Below are positions 8,885 through 17,190 of a stretch of DNA of 64,000 nucleotides, one piece after another. The notes under the pieces were generated by a model. The model saw only the letters and a list, made by a program, of their open reading frames with translations. It searched no databases and was not told the origin of the DNA. Positions within the stretch are counted from its first letter, which is position 1. Every line of letters begins with the position of its first letter. The stretch is from Sandaracinus amylolyticus (lineage in GTDB: Bacteria; Myxococcota_A; Polyangia; Polyangiales; Sandaracinaceae), in assembly GCF_021631985.1 (NCBI RefSeq), contig NZ_CP070225.1, positions 7,316,001 through 7,380,000 on the forward strand, given 5' to 3'. Made by a program: the position numbers and the translations under genes.

Positions 8885-10030
8885 TCACGGGCTCGCGAGC
8901 GCGTCGAGCGTGGCGCTGTACACGTCGCTCGACGACGCCTGGCCGAGCCCCTCCGCGCGGCGCCCACCGACGCTGTAGACGCGACCGCCGAACGCCGGCG
9001 TCTGGTGCACGTGGGCGCGCGGGTACGGCAGCGGCGCGAGCTCCTCGATCGCCCCCACGTGGCCGGTCGCGTCGAACGGCAGACGCACGATCCGATCGGT
9101 CGGACCTCCGCCGATCCCGCCGCCGACCATCATCACTGCGTCCTCGCGCTCGATCGCCGACGCCGTCCACGCCGGCTCCGCGAGCGCACCGACGTCCTCC
9201 CACGCGCCGAGCACGCCGCCTTCTCCGATCGCCGCGCGCACCACGCTCGTCGCCGGCGCCGGCGGGCCCGCGAACCCCGCCGCGACGTAGAGGTGACCGT
9301 CGTGCGCCACGAGCACGTGATGGCTGCGCTCCGCGGGCAGCGCGGTCTCGTCGCGCGCGTCGTCGATCACGCCGCCCGCGACCCGCAGCGAGCGCACCGC
9401 GGTGTGCGATGACGCCGCGCCCGCGCCTCCGCCGACCAGATACAGGCGCTCGCCCACGATCGCCGCCGCGCCGTGCAGCGTGGCCGTCGCGATCGCCTCG
9501 AGGCCCTGCCACGGCCCGACGTGGCCCTCGTCGTCGACGCTCGACCACATCACGAACGGGATCCACCCGAGCGAGCCGTCGTCGCGCGTGCTGACACCTC
9601 CGGCGAGCACGATCGTGCTCTCGGTCGTCGCGATCACGTGGAACGCGAGCGGCGCCGGGAGCGCGCGCTCGAGCTCCCACGCGCCGAGCGCTCCGTCGTC
9701 GCCGATCCGCGCGCGGTGGATCGTGTCGTGGATTGCCAGCGGCCGTCCGCTCGAGTCCGCGGTCATGCCGCCGAGCACGTAGAGGTACGCGCCCGCCGCG
9801 CTCTCGACGATCGCGGTCGCGTGGTGATCGACGCCCGTCGGGAACGAGGGCTCGCGACGCCACGGCGCGCGCAGCGCGGGCAGCGGCGGGCCTCCGTCGT
9901 CGGGCTGCGATGCGTCGGGCTGCGATGCGTCGGGCTCGACGTGGGAGCTCGCGTCGGACGACGCGTCGATCGGCGTGGACGGCGTGCTGCACGCGACCAG
10001 CAAGAGCACGGCGAGCGATGAAGTGCGCAT
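8885..10030 (-). CDS. Kelch-repeat-type lipoprotein
   Basis: A 381-residue lipoprotein: the N-terminus MRTSSLAVLLLVAC carries a lipobox, followed by a Ser/Asp/Pro-rich linker with a short DASQP tandem. From about residue 50 there are roughly six blade-like units with the Kelch signature of paired glycines (YVLGGM, VLAGGV, YLVGGG, YVAAGF, MMVGGG, YSVGGR). These should form a beta-propeller outside the cytoplasm. Units also share GxLGAWE or GHVGPW, as seen in related myxobacterial propellers. No catalytic residues of galactose oxidase were identified. Its stop faces the desulfhydrase stop across 3 bp. It probably shares a promoter region with nothing else; the AraC-type gene ends 36 bp upstream. 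Function unknown. Confidence 0.82.
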   Translation of the reverse strand: MRTSSLAVLLLVACSTPSTPIDASSDASSHVEPDASQPDASQPDDGGPPLPALRAPWRREPSFPTGVDHHATAIVESAAGAYLYVLGGMTADSSGRPLAIHDTIHRARIGDDGALGAWELERALPAPLAFHVIATTESTIVLAGGVSTRDDGSLGWIPFVMWSSVDDEGHVGPWQGLEAIATATLHGAAAIVGERLYLVGGGAGAASSHTAVRSLRVAGGVIDDARDETALPAERSHHVLVAHDGHLYVAAGFAGPPAPATSVVRAAIGEGGVLGAWEDVGALAEPAWTASAIEREDAVMMVGGGIGGGPTDRIVRLPFDATGHVGAIEELAPLPYPRAHVHQTPAFGGRVYSVGGRRAEGLGQASSSDVYSATLDALASP

Positions 10031-10066
10031 GACGCGAAGCCGTGACGCTCCGCGCTGCGCGTCGCA

Positions 10067-10813
10067 TCACGGCGATTGCTGCGCTCGTTCCGCGCGTTGC
10101 TCTTCTCGCCACGCGGCCGGGCTCTGCGCGAAGCACGCGCGGAACGCCTCGCTGAGCCGCCCCGCGGAGCTGAACCCGCACGCGAACGCGATCTCGACGA
10201 TCGAGCGATCGGTCGCGCGCAGCAGGATCGCAGCGCGCTCGGCGCGGAGCCGGCGCAGGTACGCCATCGGCGCGAGGCCCACGTCGCGCCGGAACGAGCG
10301 CGCGAAGTGGTGGCGGCTCATGCGGGCGCGGCGCGCGAGCTCGCTCAGCGTGACCGGCGCGGCAGGATCGCGGTCGAGCGAGCGCACGACCCGGAGCACG
10401 CGCGGATCGATCGAGGTGCCGAGCGGCGCCGCGAGGGCGCGGGTCGCGTCGACGAGCGCGCGCGCCGCGCTCTCGAGCTCGCCGCGCGGCGCGGTCGGCG
10501 GCGGGAACGATCGCAGCACGCGCGCCACGTCGCCTTCGCACGGATGAACCCCGCTGGCGAGACTGACCTGCGGTGACGCGAAGAGGTGCAGCACGTGGCT
10601 CGTGACCTCGTCGTCGAGCGTCCAGCTCGAGTGCGGTGTACCCGGCGCGATCACCGAGAAGTGATCGGCGTCGAGGCAGTGGGGCGCGCCGTCGACCGTC
10701 GCGGCGATGCGGCCGCTCGTCACCCACACGATCTCGATCGTCGGGTGCGCCGCGTCCTGCGGCCCTCGCTGGAACGGCGCGATGGTGCGTGCGCTGTAGC
10801 TCGAGACCAGCAT
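10067..10813 (-). CDS. AraC-family transcriptional regulator
   Basis: A 248-residue regulator. Residues 1-100 form a cupin-like sensing domain (EIVWVTSGRI, then PHCLDADHFSVIAPGTPHS). Residues 150-240 hold the two helix-turn-helix motifs of AraC/XylS proteins (LSELARRARMSRHHFARSF, then IVEIAFACGFSSAGRLSEAF). The ATG at 10813 was chosen as the first start that gives a normal-length sensing domain. The open frame extends upstream through the 21-bp repeats, but that part is repetitive and not protein-like. The gene reads away from the repeat array, so the array and the rest of 10814-11358 make up its upstream region. Target genes are unknown; the Kelch lipoprotein downstream on the same strand is one candidate. 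Confidence 0.88.
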   Translation of the reverse strand: MLVSSYSARTIAPFQRGPQDAAHPTIEIVWVTSGRIAATVDGAPHCLDADHFSVIAPGTPHSSWTLDDEVTSHVLHLFASPQVSLASGVHPCEGDVARVLRSFPPPTAPRGELESAARALVDATRALAAPLGTSIDPRVLRVVRSLDRDPAAPVTLSELARRARMSRHHFARSFRRDVGLAPMAYLRRLRAERAAILLRATDRSIVEIAFACGFSSAGRLSEAFRACFAQSPAAWREEQRAERAQQSP

Positions 10814-10954
10814 GCGACGGACGAGCGTATCAGCGTGTCCACCGACGGCGTCGGCGGAGCGGCGAAGGCGCGGAATCCCTGTCGGCGACGCGTGACCCGC
10901 TTCACGGGAAGCGTGGAATTCGCAGCACTGTCGTGTACTTCCGCGCGCGGAACC

Positions 10955-11268
10955 ACGAGCTTCACCTCGTACACGCGAAGCTTCACCTCGTACACGCGAA
11001 GCTTCACCTCGTACACGCGAAGCTTCACCTCGGACACGCGAAGCTTCACCTCGGACACACGAAGCTTCACGTCGTACGCGCGAAGCTCGAACCGTACGCG
11101 CGAAGCTCCACCTCGCACGCGCGAAGCTCCCACTCGGACACCCGAAGCTCCAGGTCGGAACGAACGAGCTCCACCTCGGACACACGAAGCTGGAGGTCGG
11201 AGCCGACGAGCTTCACCCCGTACACGCGGAGCTTCACCTCGGACACGCGACGCTCCGGGTCCCGCGCA
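10955..11268. repeat. Fifteen tandem copies of a 21-bp repeat
   Basis: Consensus CGAAGCTTCACCTCGTACAC plus G. Copies begin every 21 bp from 10955; one copy (11081-11100) is 20 bp. The first six are nearly identical and the later ones drift (GCTCCACCTCGGACAC types). The array fills most of the gene-free gap 10814-11358, between the AraC regulator and the PQQ/VIT/vWA gene. All frames stay open through it because 21 is a multiple of three, but translation gives only monotonous heptads and no start sites. A period of 21 bp is two helical turns, so all copies face the same side of the DNA. I see no other gene in the gap. Confidence 0.95.
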
Positions 11269-11358
11269 CGTCGCTGCCACTCCGAGTCTTTCGTCTCCAC
11301 CGCCCAAGGCGGTCACGTCGCGCTCGGTCGCACGCACTCGACAGGCGGAGGGGCCGTC

Positions 11359-14300
11359 ATGGACCGAGGAACGTCGGGCGTCGCGCGCGGGGCATATCGC
11401 GCGCGCGGAGGGATCTGTGTCGTCGCGATCGCGCTGATCGCGAGCGGATGTGGCGCCGGGCAGGACGCGCAGCCAGCGTCTCCGCCACGCGCGCCGAGGC
11501 CCGCGCCCGCGGCGCCGGTCGCGATCGCGCCGCCACCCGCGCCGCGTGATCTCGACGGCGCCGCCGCGCGCCCGCCCGAGCCGACGATCCCCGCCGACAC
11601 GACGCCGCTCGCCGCGCGCTTCACGCCGCGCCCGCTCGCGATGCCGCGGGTGCGCAGCGGTCGCAGCGCGCGCTTCACGTTCGACGGACAGCGACGCGGA
11701 TGGTTCGCGCGGCTGCCCGAGGCGACACGCGAGAACCCGCTCACGCCGGTCTACGCGCAGGGCCGCGTGATGCTCGGCGGAGGCTTCTCGAGCCACACGT
11801 TCTACGCGTTCGACGCGCGCACCGGCGAGCTCGACTGGCGCGCGTCCGCGCCCGACGGCGGGCCCACCGCCGCGATCGTCGAGGACGGCAAGGTGCTGTT
11901 CAACACCGAGAGCTGCACCCTCTTCGTCGTCGATGCGCGCACCGGGAGGCAGCGCTGGTCGCGGTGGCTCGGTGATCCGCTGATGAGCCAGCCCGCCGCC
12001 GCGAACGGTCGCGTCTTCAGCGGGCACGTGCGCGACGGAGGTGGCTACGGGTTCACCGCGATGGACCTCGACACCGGCCGCGTGCTGTGGACGCGCAACG
12101 TGCCCGCCGACGTGCTCAACGCGCCGGTGCTCGACGGCACCGACGTGTTCTTCACCACGATGGACGGCACGGTGTGGCGCCTCGATCAGCGCACCGGGCG
12201 CGTGGTGTGGCGAGAGCGGCTCGATGCGACGAGCGCGCCCTGGCTCCACGGCGAGACGGTGCACGTCGCGCGTCGGACGCGCCGCCAGAACGAGTCGGGC
12301 GGGCGCGAGACGATCGAGGTCGCGACGGTGCTCGCGAAGAGCGATGGCGCGACGATGCGCGAGCACGAGGGCGCGCCCGCGTCGTTCCTGCCTTCGCGAC
12401 CCGACAGCGGCGGCGTGCAGGCGGGATGGGCGTTCGAGGGCTCGCGCCCGACGATCGTCGACGGCCGCGCGTACCAGACGATCGGCAACGAGGTGCAGGC
12501 GCGCGACGCCGAGACCGGCGCGCTCCTGTGGCGTCGCCAGTACACCGACGCGGCGCGCACGCGGCCTGCGAGCTCACCGGCGATCGCGGGCGCGCAGATG
12601 GTGTTCGGCACGCGAGACGGAGTGATCTTCGGGCTCGACATCGACACCGGGATGACTGCGTGGGCGTACGACGTGGGCGAGCCGATCGCGGCGCAGCCGA
12701 CGGTCGCGCACGGCTGGGTGTACGCGAGCACGACGCGCGGCGGGCTCGTCGCGCTCGAGGTGGGCGACGACACGCTCGACGGCTGGCACATGTGGGGCGG
12801 AAACGCGCAGCACACCGGCCCGGTGATCGGCGACGTCGCGCCGAGCGAAGCGGAGGAGCGACCGAGCGAAGGCACGCTGCGCCTCGCGGGCAACGCGCGC
12901 GAGGGCGAGGTCGCGGGGTTCGTGCTGCAGTCGACGCGCGTGTCGGCGCGCGTCAGCGGGTTCGTCGCGCGGGTGAGCGTGGAGCAGGAGTTCGCGAACC
13001 CCTACTCGCGCGCGGTGGAGGCGGTGTACCTGTTCCCGCTGCCCGAGAGCGCCGCGGTCGACGCGATGGAGCTGCGCGCCGGAGATCGTGTGGTGCACGC
13101 CGACATCCGCCGTCGTCACGAGGCGCGCGAGGCGTACGACGACGCGCGACGTCGCGGTGTGCTCGCGAGCTTGCTCGAGCAGGAGCGACCGAACCTGTTC
13201 CGTCAGAGCGTCGCGAACGTGCAGCCCGGTCAGAGCGTCCGGGTGGTGCTCCAGTACACCCAGGCAATGCCCTACGAGGAGGGCTCGCATCGATTCGTCT
13301 ACCCGATGGTGGCGGGACCTCGTTATTCATCTGGTGAATCATCGACCCCGCGCCAGATCGTGCTCGCGCCGGGAGAAGCGCGCCCCGATCGCGTCGAGGT
13401 CGCGATCGATGCGGACCTCGGGGTCGCGGTGTCGGAGGTGGAGTCGCCCACCCACGCGATCGACGTGACGCGCTCGAACGATCGGCGGGTGCGGGTCTCG
13501 CTGCGCGAAGCGGCGCGCGCGGATCGTGATCTCGAGGTGCGGTTCCGGGTCGCCGGTGAGGCGCCCACCGTGTCGACGATGGCGAGCGCGCCGATCGAGG
13601 GCGACGCCGGGCATCTCGCGCTCTCGATCCATCCCCGGCTCGACGTGCCCGAGGGCGAGACCACGCCGCGCGAGCTCGTCTTCGTGGTCGACACCTCGAG
13701 CTCGATGAACGGACGCCCGATCGAGCTCGCGCGCGCCGCGACGATCACCGCGCTGCGTGGGCTGCGTGCGAGCGACACCTTCCGCGTGCTCGGCTTCTCG
13801 GATGCGGTGCGGGCGCTCGATGCGGGCGCGCTGGCCGCGACGCCCGAGAACGTCGCGCGCGCCGAGCGATTCGTCGGCGAGCTGCGCGCGCTCGGCGCGA
13901 CCGAGATGATCTCGGGGCTGCGCGCCGCGCTCGAGCCCGCGGGCGAAGCGGGACGCATGCGCGTCGTCGTGCTGCTGACCGACGGGTACATCGGGAACGA
14001 GACCGACGTCTTCCGCGTGGTGCACGACGAGCTCGGCGATGCGCGCGTGTTCGCGTTCGGCGTGGGCAGCGCGGTGAACCGCTACCTGCTGGCGCGCGTC
14101 GCGGAAGAAGGGCGCGGCGACGTGCAGGTGGTGCTGCCGAGCGAGTCGCCGGAGCGCGCGGCCGAGGCGTTCCACGCGCGCATCGCGCGGCCCTATCTGA
14201 CCGACGTCTCGATCGACTGGAACGGGCTCGCGGTGAGCGATGCCTACCCGCGTCGACTGCCCGATCTGTTCGCGGATCGCCCGCTGCGCGTGCACGCGCG

Positions 14301-14961
14301 GTATGCGCGCGGCGGTGAGGGCGAGATCGTGATCCGCGGTCGTGTCGCGGGACGTCCGTTCGAGCAGCGCGTGCAGGTGTCGCTCCCCGCGAGCGGCGGC
14401 GATGCGCGCGAGGAGCTGGGATCGATCTGGGCGCGCACGCGCGTCGGTGATCTGATGACCGCGCTCGAGCTCGCGCCGAACGCGACGCTGCAGGAAGAGG
14501 TCACGCAGCTCGGGCTGCGGCATCACCTGCTCACGCCGTGGACCGCGTTCGTCGCGATCGACGAGAGCCAGCGCGCCGAGGGCGAGGCCGTGCGCGTGGA
14601 GCAGCCGAGCGACCTGCCCTCGGGGATGGTCGCGAGCGAGCGCGCGATGCGCGGTCGTGCCGTGAGCATCGCGCCGCCGCCGCGCCCCGCGGCGAGCGGG
14701 GGAGCGAGCATGGGCGGGGGCGGCTACGGAAGGATGACGATGGGCGCGCTGGGAGCCGAGGAGCACGACGCGCCGGTCGCGGCGCCCGAGCCGAGCCCGC
14801 CGCCGGTCGCGCGGAGCGAAGCGCGCCGCAGGAGCTCGCGCAGCGACGGCCCGGGCATGTGCATGGAGCAGGCGCGCCGCGCCGATGGCACGATCGACGA
14901 GGACGTGCTGCGACGTTGTCTCGCCGCGCTCGCCGAGGTCGCACGGCCGCGCGAGGAGTGA
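11359..14961 (+). CDS. PQQ-like beta-propeller / VIT / vWA fusion lipoprotein
   Basis: A 1200-residue lipoprotein (lipobox LIASGC) with a Pro/Ala-rich linker. Residues 90-490 form a PQQ-type beta-propeller with repeated blade motifs such as FDARTGELDWRA, VDARTGRQRWSRW, MDLDTGRVLWTR and LDIDTGMTAWAY. A VIT domain follows (about 505-660, VEQEFANPYSRAVEAVYLFPLP), then a vWA domain near 770-945 with an intact metal site DTSSS and LLTDGYIGN. The VIT plus vWA pair is that of inter-alpha-trypsin-inhibitor heavy chains; the propeller in front of it is unusual. The C-terminus is low-complexity, with a last segment holding two cysteines. ATG 11359 has GGAGGGG upstream. The protein is probably a surface scaffold with metal-dependent ligand binding. 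The 21-bp array lies directly upstream and may control it. Confidence 0.88.
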   Translation: MDRGTSGVARGAYRARGGICVVAIALIASGCGAGQDAQPASPPRAPRPAPAAPVAIAPPPAPRDLDGAAARPPEPTIPADTTPLAARFTPRPLAMPRVRSGRSARFTFDGQRRGWFARLPEATRENPLTPVYAQGRVMLGGGFSSHTFYAFDARTGELDWRASAPDGGPTAAIVEDGKVLFNTESCTLFVVDARTGRQRWSRWLGDPLMSQPAAANGRVFSGHVRDGGGYGFTAMDLDTGRVLWTRNVPADVLNAPVLDGTDVFFTTMDGTVWRLDQRTGRVVWRERLDATSAPWLHGETVHVARRTRRQNESGGRETIEVATVLAKSDGATMREHEGAPASFLPSRPDSGGVQAGWAFEGSRPTIVDGRAYQTIGNEVQARDAETGALLWRRQYTDAARTRPASSPAIAGAQMVFGTRDGVIFGLDIDTGMTAWAYDVGEPIAAQPTVAHGWVYASTTRGGLVALEVGDDTLDGWHMWGGNAQHTGPVIGDVAPSEAEERPSEGTLRLAGNAREGEVAGFVLQSTRVSARVSGFVARVSVEQEFANPYSRAVEAVYLFPLPESAAVDAMELRAGDRVVHADIRRRHEAREAYDDARRRGVLASLLEQERPNLFRQSVANVQPGQSVRVVLQYTQAMPYEEGSHRFVYPMVAGPRYSSGESSTPRQIVLAPGEARPDRVEVAIDADLGVAVSEVESPTHAIDVTRSNDRRVRVSLREAARADRDLEVRFRVAGEAPTVSTMASAPIEGDAGHLALSIHPRLDVPEGETTPRELVFVVDTSSSMNGRPIELARAATITALRGLRASDTFRVLGFSDAVRALDAGALAATPENVARAERFVGELRALGATEMISGLRAALEPAGEAGRMRVVVLLTDGYIGNETDVFRVVHDELGDARVFAFGVGSAVNRYLLARVAEEGRGDVQVVLPSESPERAAEAFHARIARPYLTDVSIDWNGLAVSDAYPRRLPDLFADRPLRVHARYARGGEGEIVIRGRVAGRPFEQRVQVSLPASGGDAREELGSIWARTRVGDLMTALELAPNATLQEEVTQLGLRHHLLTPWTAFVAIDESQRAEGEAVRVEQPSDLPSGMVASERAMRGRAVSIAPPPRPAASGGASMGGGGYGRMTMGALGAEEHDAPVAAPEPSPPPVARSEARRRSSRSDGPGMCMEQARRADGTIDEDVLRRCLAALAEVARPREE

Positions 14962-14970
14962 GCGCGCGGC

Positions 14971-16104
14971 TCAGGGAGCGGCGGGCGCGGCCGGGGCCTC
15001 GGCGTACGCGACGAGCACGAGGCGCACGCGCTCTCCGTCGTCGGCCCGCGGCGCGCTCGCGCTCGGCTCGCGCCACACCACGCGCTCCTCGGGCACGCCT
15101 GCGGCGATCAGCGCACCGCGGGCCCACTCTCCGCGCTGTCGCGCGACGCGCGCCGCGGGGTCTCCGGTGCCGCTCACGTCGATCTCGATCGCGACCGGTC
15201 CGTGGGGCAGCGCGCGCAGCACCTCCGCCGCGCGCGCGATGCGTCCGCTCGCGCTCGCGCTCGGTGTCGCGGTGCCGGCGCGGAACACGTCGTCGAGCTC
15301 GATCGCGAGCCCGCGCTCGAGCTGCAGCGCGCGCAGCCGTGCGGCCTCGATCGCCTCGATTGCCGCGCCGATCTCCTCGCGCGCCGGGGCCGGACGCGAT
15401 CGACGCACCGCGCCCAGCAGCGCACGCGCCTGCTCGTGCGCTTGCTCCGCGAGCTCGAGCGACTCCATCGGCGCGCTCTCGTTCGCCGAGCGCCGTGCGA
15501 GCTCCTCGACGCGCGCCAGCGCGCTCATCTCGCCGCCCATCGCCGCCGCCGCCGATGCGAGCAGGCGCGCGCGCTCCCGGATCGCGAGCGCAGCGCGACG
15601 CACCTGCGCGTCGTCCCCGACCGAGACGCGACGGCGACGCGAGGGCTGCGCCTCGTCCTGCTGCGCGCGCTCCATCGCGCTCGCGAGCTCTTCGCGCGCC
15701 GCGCGCGACGCCGCGAGCCTCGCGCTCTCCATCTCCACCGTGCGGGCTGCCGCCTCGTCGCGCAGCGCCTGTTCCTCGAGCTCGATCGTGCGCTGCTCGA
15801 TCTCGAGCCGCGCCGCGTCCGCCTGCGCGCGCTCGCGCTCGGTGAGCGCCGCTTCTGCGAGCAGCCGCGCGCGCGTCGCGTGATCGGCCGCGGCCTCGAG
15901 CTCGCCCGCAGCCTCGGCACGCTCGACCTCTTCGAGCGCATCGCGCGCCGCCGCGACGAGATCGGGCGCGGTCTCGCGTGCATCCTCGAGCCCGCTCGCC
16001 TCGAGCTCGCGCCTCACATCGCTGGCCCGCCGCTGGCCGCCGCCACACCCGATCGCGAGCAGCACCACGACCACGATCGTGCGCGTGCTCGTCCACGCTC
16101 CCAT
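14971..16104 (-). CDS. Coiled-coil lipoprotein with degenerate OmpA-like C-terminus
   Basis: A 377-residue protein with an N-terminal hydrophobic segment and lipobox (VVVVLLAIGC), so probably an outer-membrane lipoprotein. Residues 40-240 are Ala/Glu/Arg-rich and helical, with long heptad stretches, so a coiled coil is likely. The last 100 residues read like a worn OmpA domain: GPVAIEIDVSGTGDPAARVARQRGEWARGA, then IAAGVPEERVVW. The usual GHTD and NRRV motifs are absent. The ATG lies in a GTGATGA overlap with the upstream gene, so the two are co-translated; a GTG one codon earlier is the alternative. Third gene of an operon whose first member is a TerB-like protein. The role may be a periplasmic spacer between outer membrane and cell wall. 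Confidence 0.7.
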   Translation of the reverse strand: MGAWTSTRTIVVVVLLAIGCGGGQRRASDVRRELEASGLEDARETAPDLVAAARDALEEVERAEAAGELEAAADHATRARLLAEAALTERERAQADAARLEIEQRTIELEEQALRDEAAARTVEMESARLAASRAAREELASAMERAQQDEAQPSRRRRVSVGDDAQVRRAALAIRERARLLASAAAAMGGEMSALARVEELARRSANESAPMESLELAEQAHEQARALLGAVRRSRPAPAREEIGAAIEAIEAARLRALQLERGLAIELDDVFRAGTATPSASASGRIARAAEVLRALPHGPVAIEIDVSGTGDPAARVARQRGEWARGALIAAGVPEERVVWREPSASAPRADDGERVRLVLVAYAEAPAAPAAP

Positions 16105-16595
16105 CACTCTTCCTCCGCCCCCGCCGCTTCGCTCGCCGCGGGCGGCGGCGCCTCGGCCGCGCGCTGCATCCGCGCCTGCTCCGCGCGCGCGCGCTCCAGC
16201 GCCTCGCGCGCCGCCGTCGCCCGCGCCTCGGCCTCGACCAGCCGCGTCCGCGCCGCGTCCCGATCGGCGCGCGCTCGCTGCGATTCGATCCTTCGCTCCA
16301 CCACGCGCAGCGCCGCGTCCGCGATCGCCTCGGCGCGCGCCGCCGCGATCGGATCCGCCGCCGCGCGCCGTCGATCCGCCTCGGTCAGCGCGCGCCGCGC
16401 CTGATCGAGCAGCTCGGTCGCGTTCGCGCGCTCGGCGCGCTCCTCGAGCGCGGCGATGCGCGAGCGCAGGCCGGCTGCCGAGCCCGGCACCTCCTCGCGC
16501 GCTTCCTCCTGCTCGCCCTCGACGATCACGTCCTGCGCCCGCGCCGTCGTCGCCGACAGCGCGAGCAGCAGCACCAGCACGAGACGCTCACGCAC
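16104..16595 (-). CDS. Secreted coiled-coil protein
   Basis: About 163 residues with a signal peptide (LVLVLLLALSATTARAQ) and a mature part that is almost entirely helical and rich in Ala, Glu and Arg, so probably a coiled coil. The closing segment is Ala/Glu/Pro-rich. GTG 16595 overlaps the preceding TerB-like gene by 8 nt. An ATG at 16622 would add nine residues but overlap by 35 nt, so I prefer the GTG. It resembles the coiled-coil part of the next gene in composition, and the two may form a hetero-oligomer. No catalytic motif and no named family recognised. Confidence 0.65.
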   Translation of the reverse strand: MRERLVLVLLLALSATTARAQDVIVEGEQEEAREEVPGSAAGLRSRIAALEERAERANATELLDQARRALTEADRRRAAADPIAAARAEAIADAALRVVERRIESQRARADRDAARTRLVEAEARATAAREALERARAEQARMQRAAEAPPPAASEAAGAEEE

Positions 16596-17061
16596 GCTTG
16601 GTCTCGAGCGCGCGCGCCGCATCGACGACGAGCCTGTCGAAGCTGCGCCACCACGTCGCCTTCGACGCGACCTGCGCCTGCCGCAGCTCCGACGCCCGCG
16701 CCATCAGCCAGCTCGCGCGCTCCGCGCTCACCCCGAGCCGCGCCCGCAGCCGCGCGAGCAGCTCCGTCTCCTCGGGATCCTCGACCGTGTCGGCCATCGC
16801 CATCCACGACGCGCACAGGTACACGAGCTCGCGATCGCGCTCGCGCAGCGGGCCCACCTCGAGCTCCTCGGGCGGCACCGGGCGCCGATCGGGCGACGTG
16901 AGATCGCCATCCCCGGGCAGCACCAATCCCATCGACATCGCCGCGGCTTGCGCCGCTTGACGCTCTTCCGGCGCGAGCTCTCGGTCGGCCCACGCCACCG
17001 ACATCATCACTTCGAGAAGCACTCGACGTGCTTCGATCCCGATCGCGTCGATCGCGCCCAT
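16588..17061 (-). CDS. TerB-like domain protein
   Basis: A 157-residue cytoplasmic, acidic helical protein. The first 40 residues carry the TerB pattern: a helix ending LLEVMMSVAWADRELAPEER, then AAQAAAMSMGL. The acidic AWADRELAPEE stretch matches the metal-binding helix pair of TerB/DjlA-type domains, which sense or bind metal ions near the membrane. It is the first gene of a three-gene operon with two envelope coiled-coil proteins. It is also divergent from the MoxR/vWA operon across 129 bp. TerB domains are often found beside vWA and MoxR proteins in Ter-type stress systems, so a functional link across this divergent promoter is plausible but unproven. TAGGAT upstream may be its -10 element, and GAGGAGAGG is its Shine-Dalgarno. 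Confidence 0.75.
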   Translation of the reverse strand: MGAIDAIGIEARRVLLEVMMSVAWADRELAPEERQAAQAAAMSMGLVLPGDGDLTSPDRRPVPPEELEVGPLRERDRELVYLCASWMAMADTVEDPEETELLARLRARLGVSAERASWLMARASELRQAQVASKATWWRSFDRLVVDAARALETKRA

Positions 17062-17190
17062 CCGCCTCTCCTCGTGGTCGCGATCCTACCTCACCGTGCA
17101 ATCGCGAGCGCTCCGATCGACGGGCTCTCGTTCCTCGCCCCGCGATGCTACGCTCCGACACCCCTTCGCGTCGGGCTCGAACCAACGAGA
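17062..17190. promoter_or_regulatory. Divergent promoter region between TerB operon and MoxR/vWA operon
   Basis: A 129-bp gene-free gap between two divergent operons. On the plus strand TACGCT (17149-17154) lies about 37 bp before the ATG of the MoxR-operon leader gene. On the minus strand TAGGAT lies about 25 bp before the TerB-like ATG, followed by GAGGAGAGG. Both fit the TAnnnT core of a -10 element. No good -35 hexamer is visible for either. Confidence 0.4.

Noticed and set aside
10955-11268. CRISPR-like array
   Set aside because: Units are contiguous with no spacers, the unit is 21 bp, and no cas genes are in the window.
10720-12366. Minus-strand frame that runs through the 21-bp repeats with EVKLRVY heptads
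   Set aside because: Frames on both strands stay open because the period is a multiple of three. No start signal, and the rest of the frame is a shadow of the PQQ/VIT/vWA gene.
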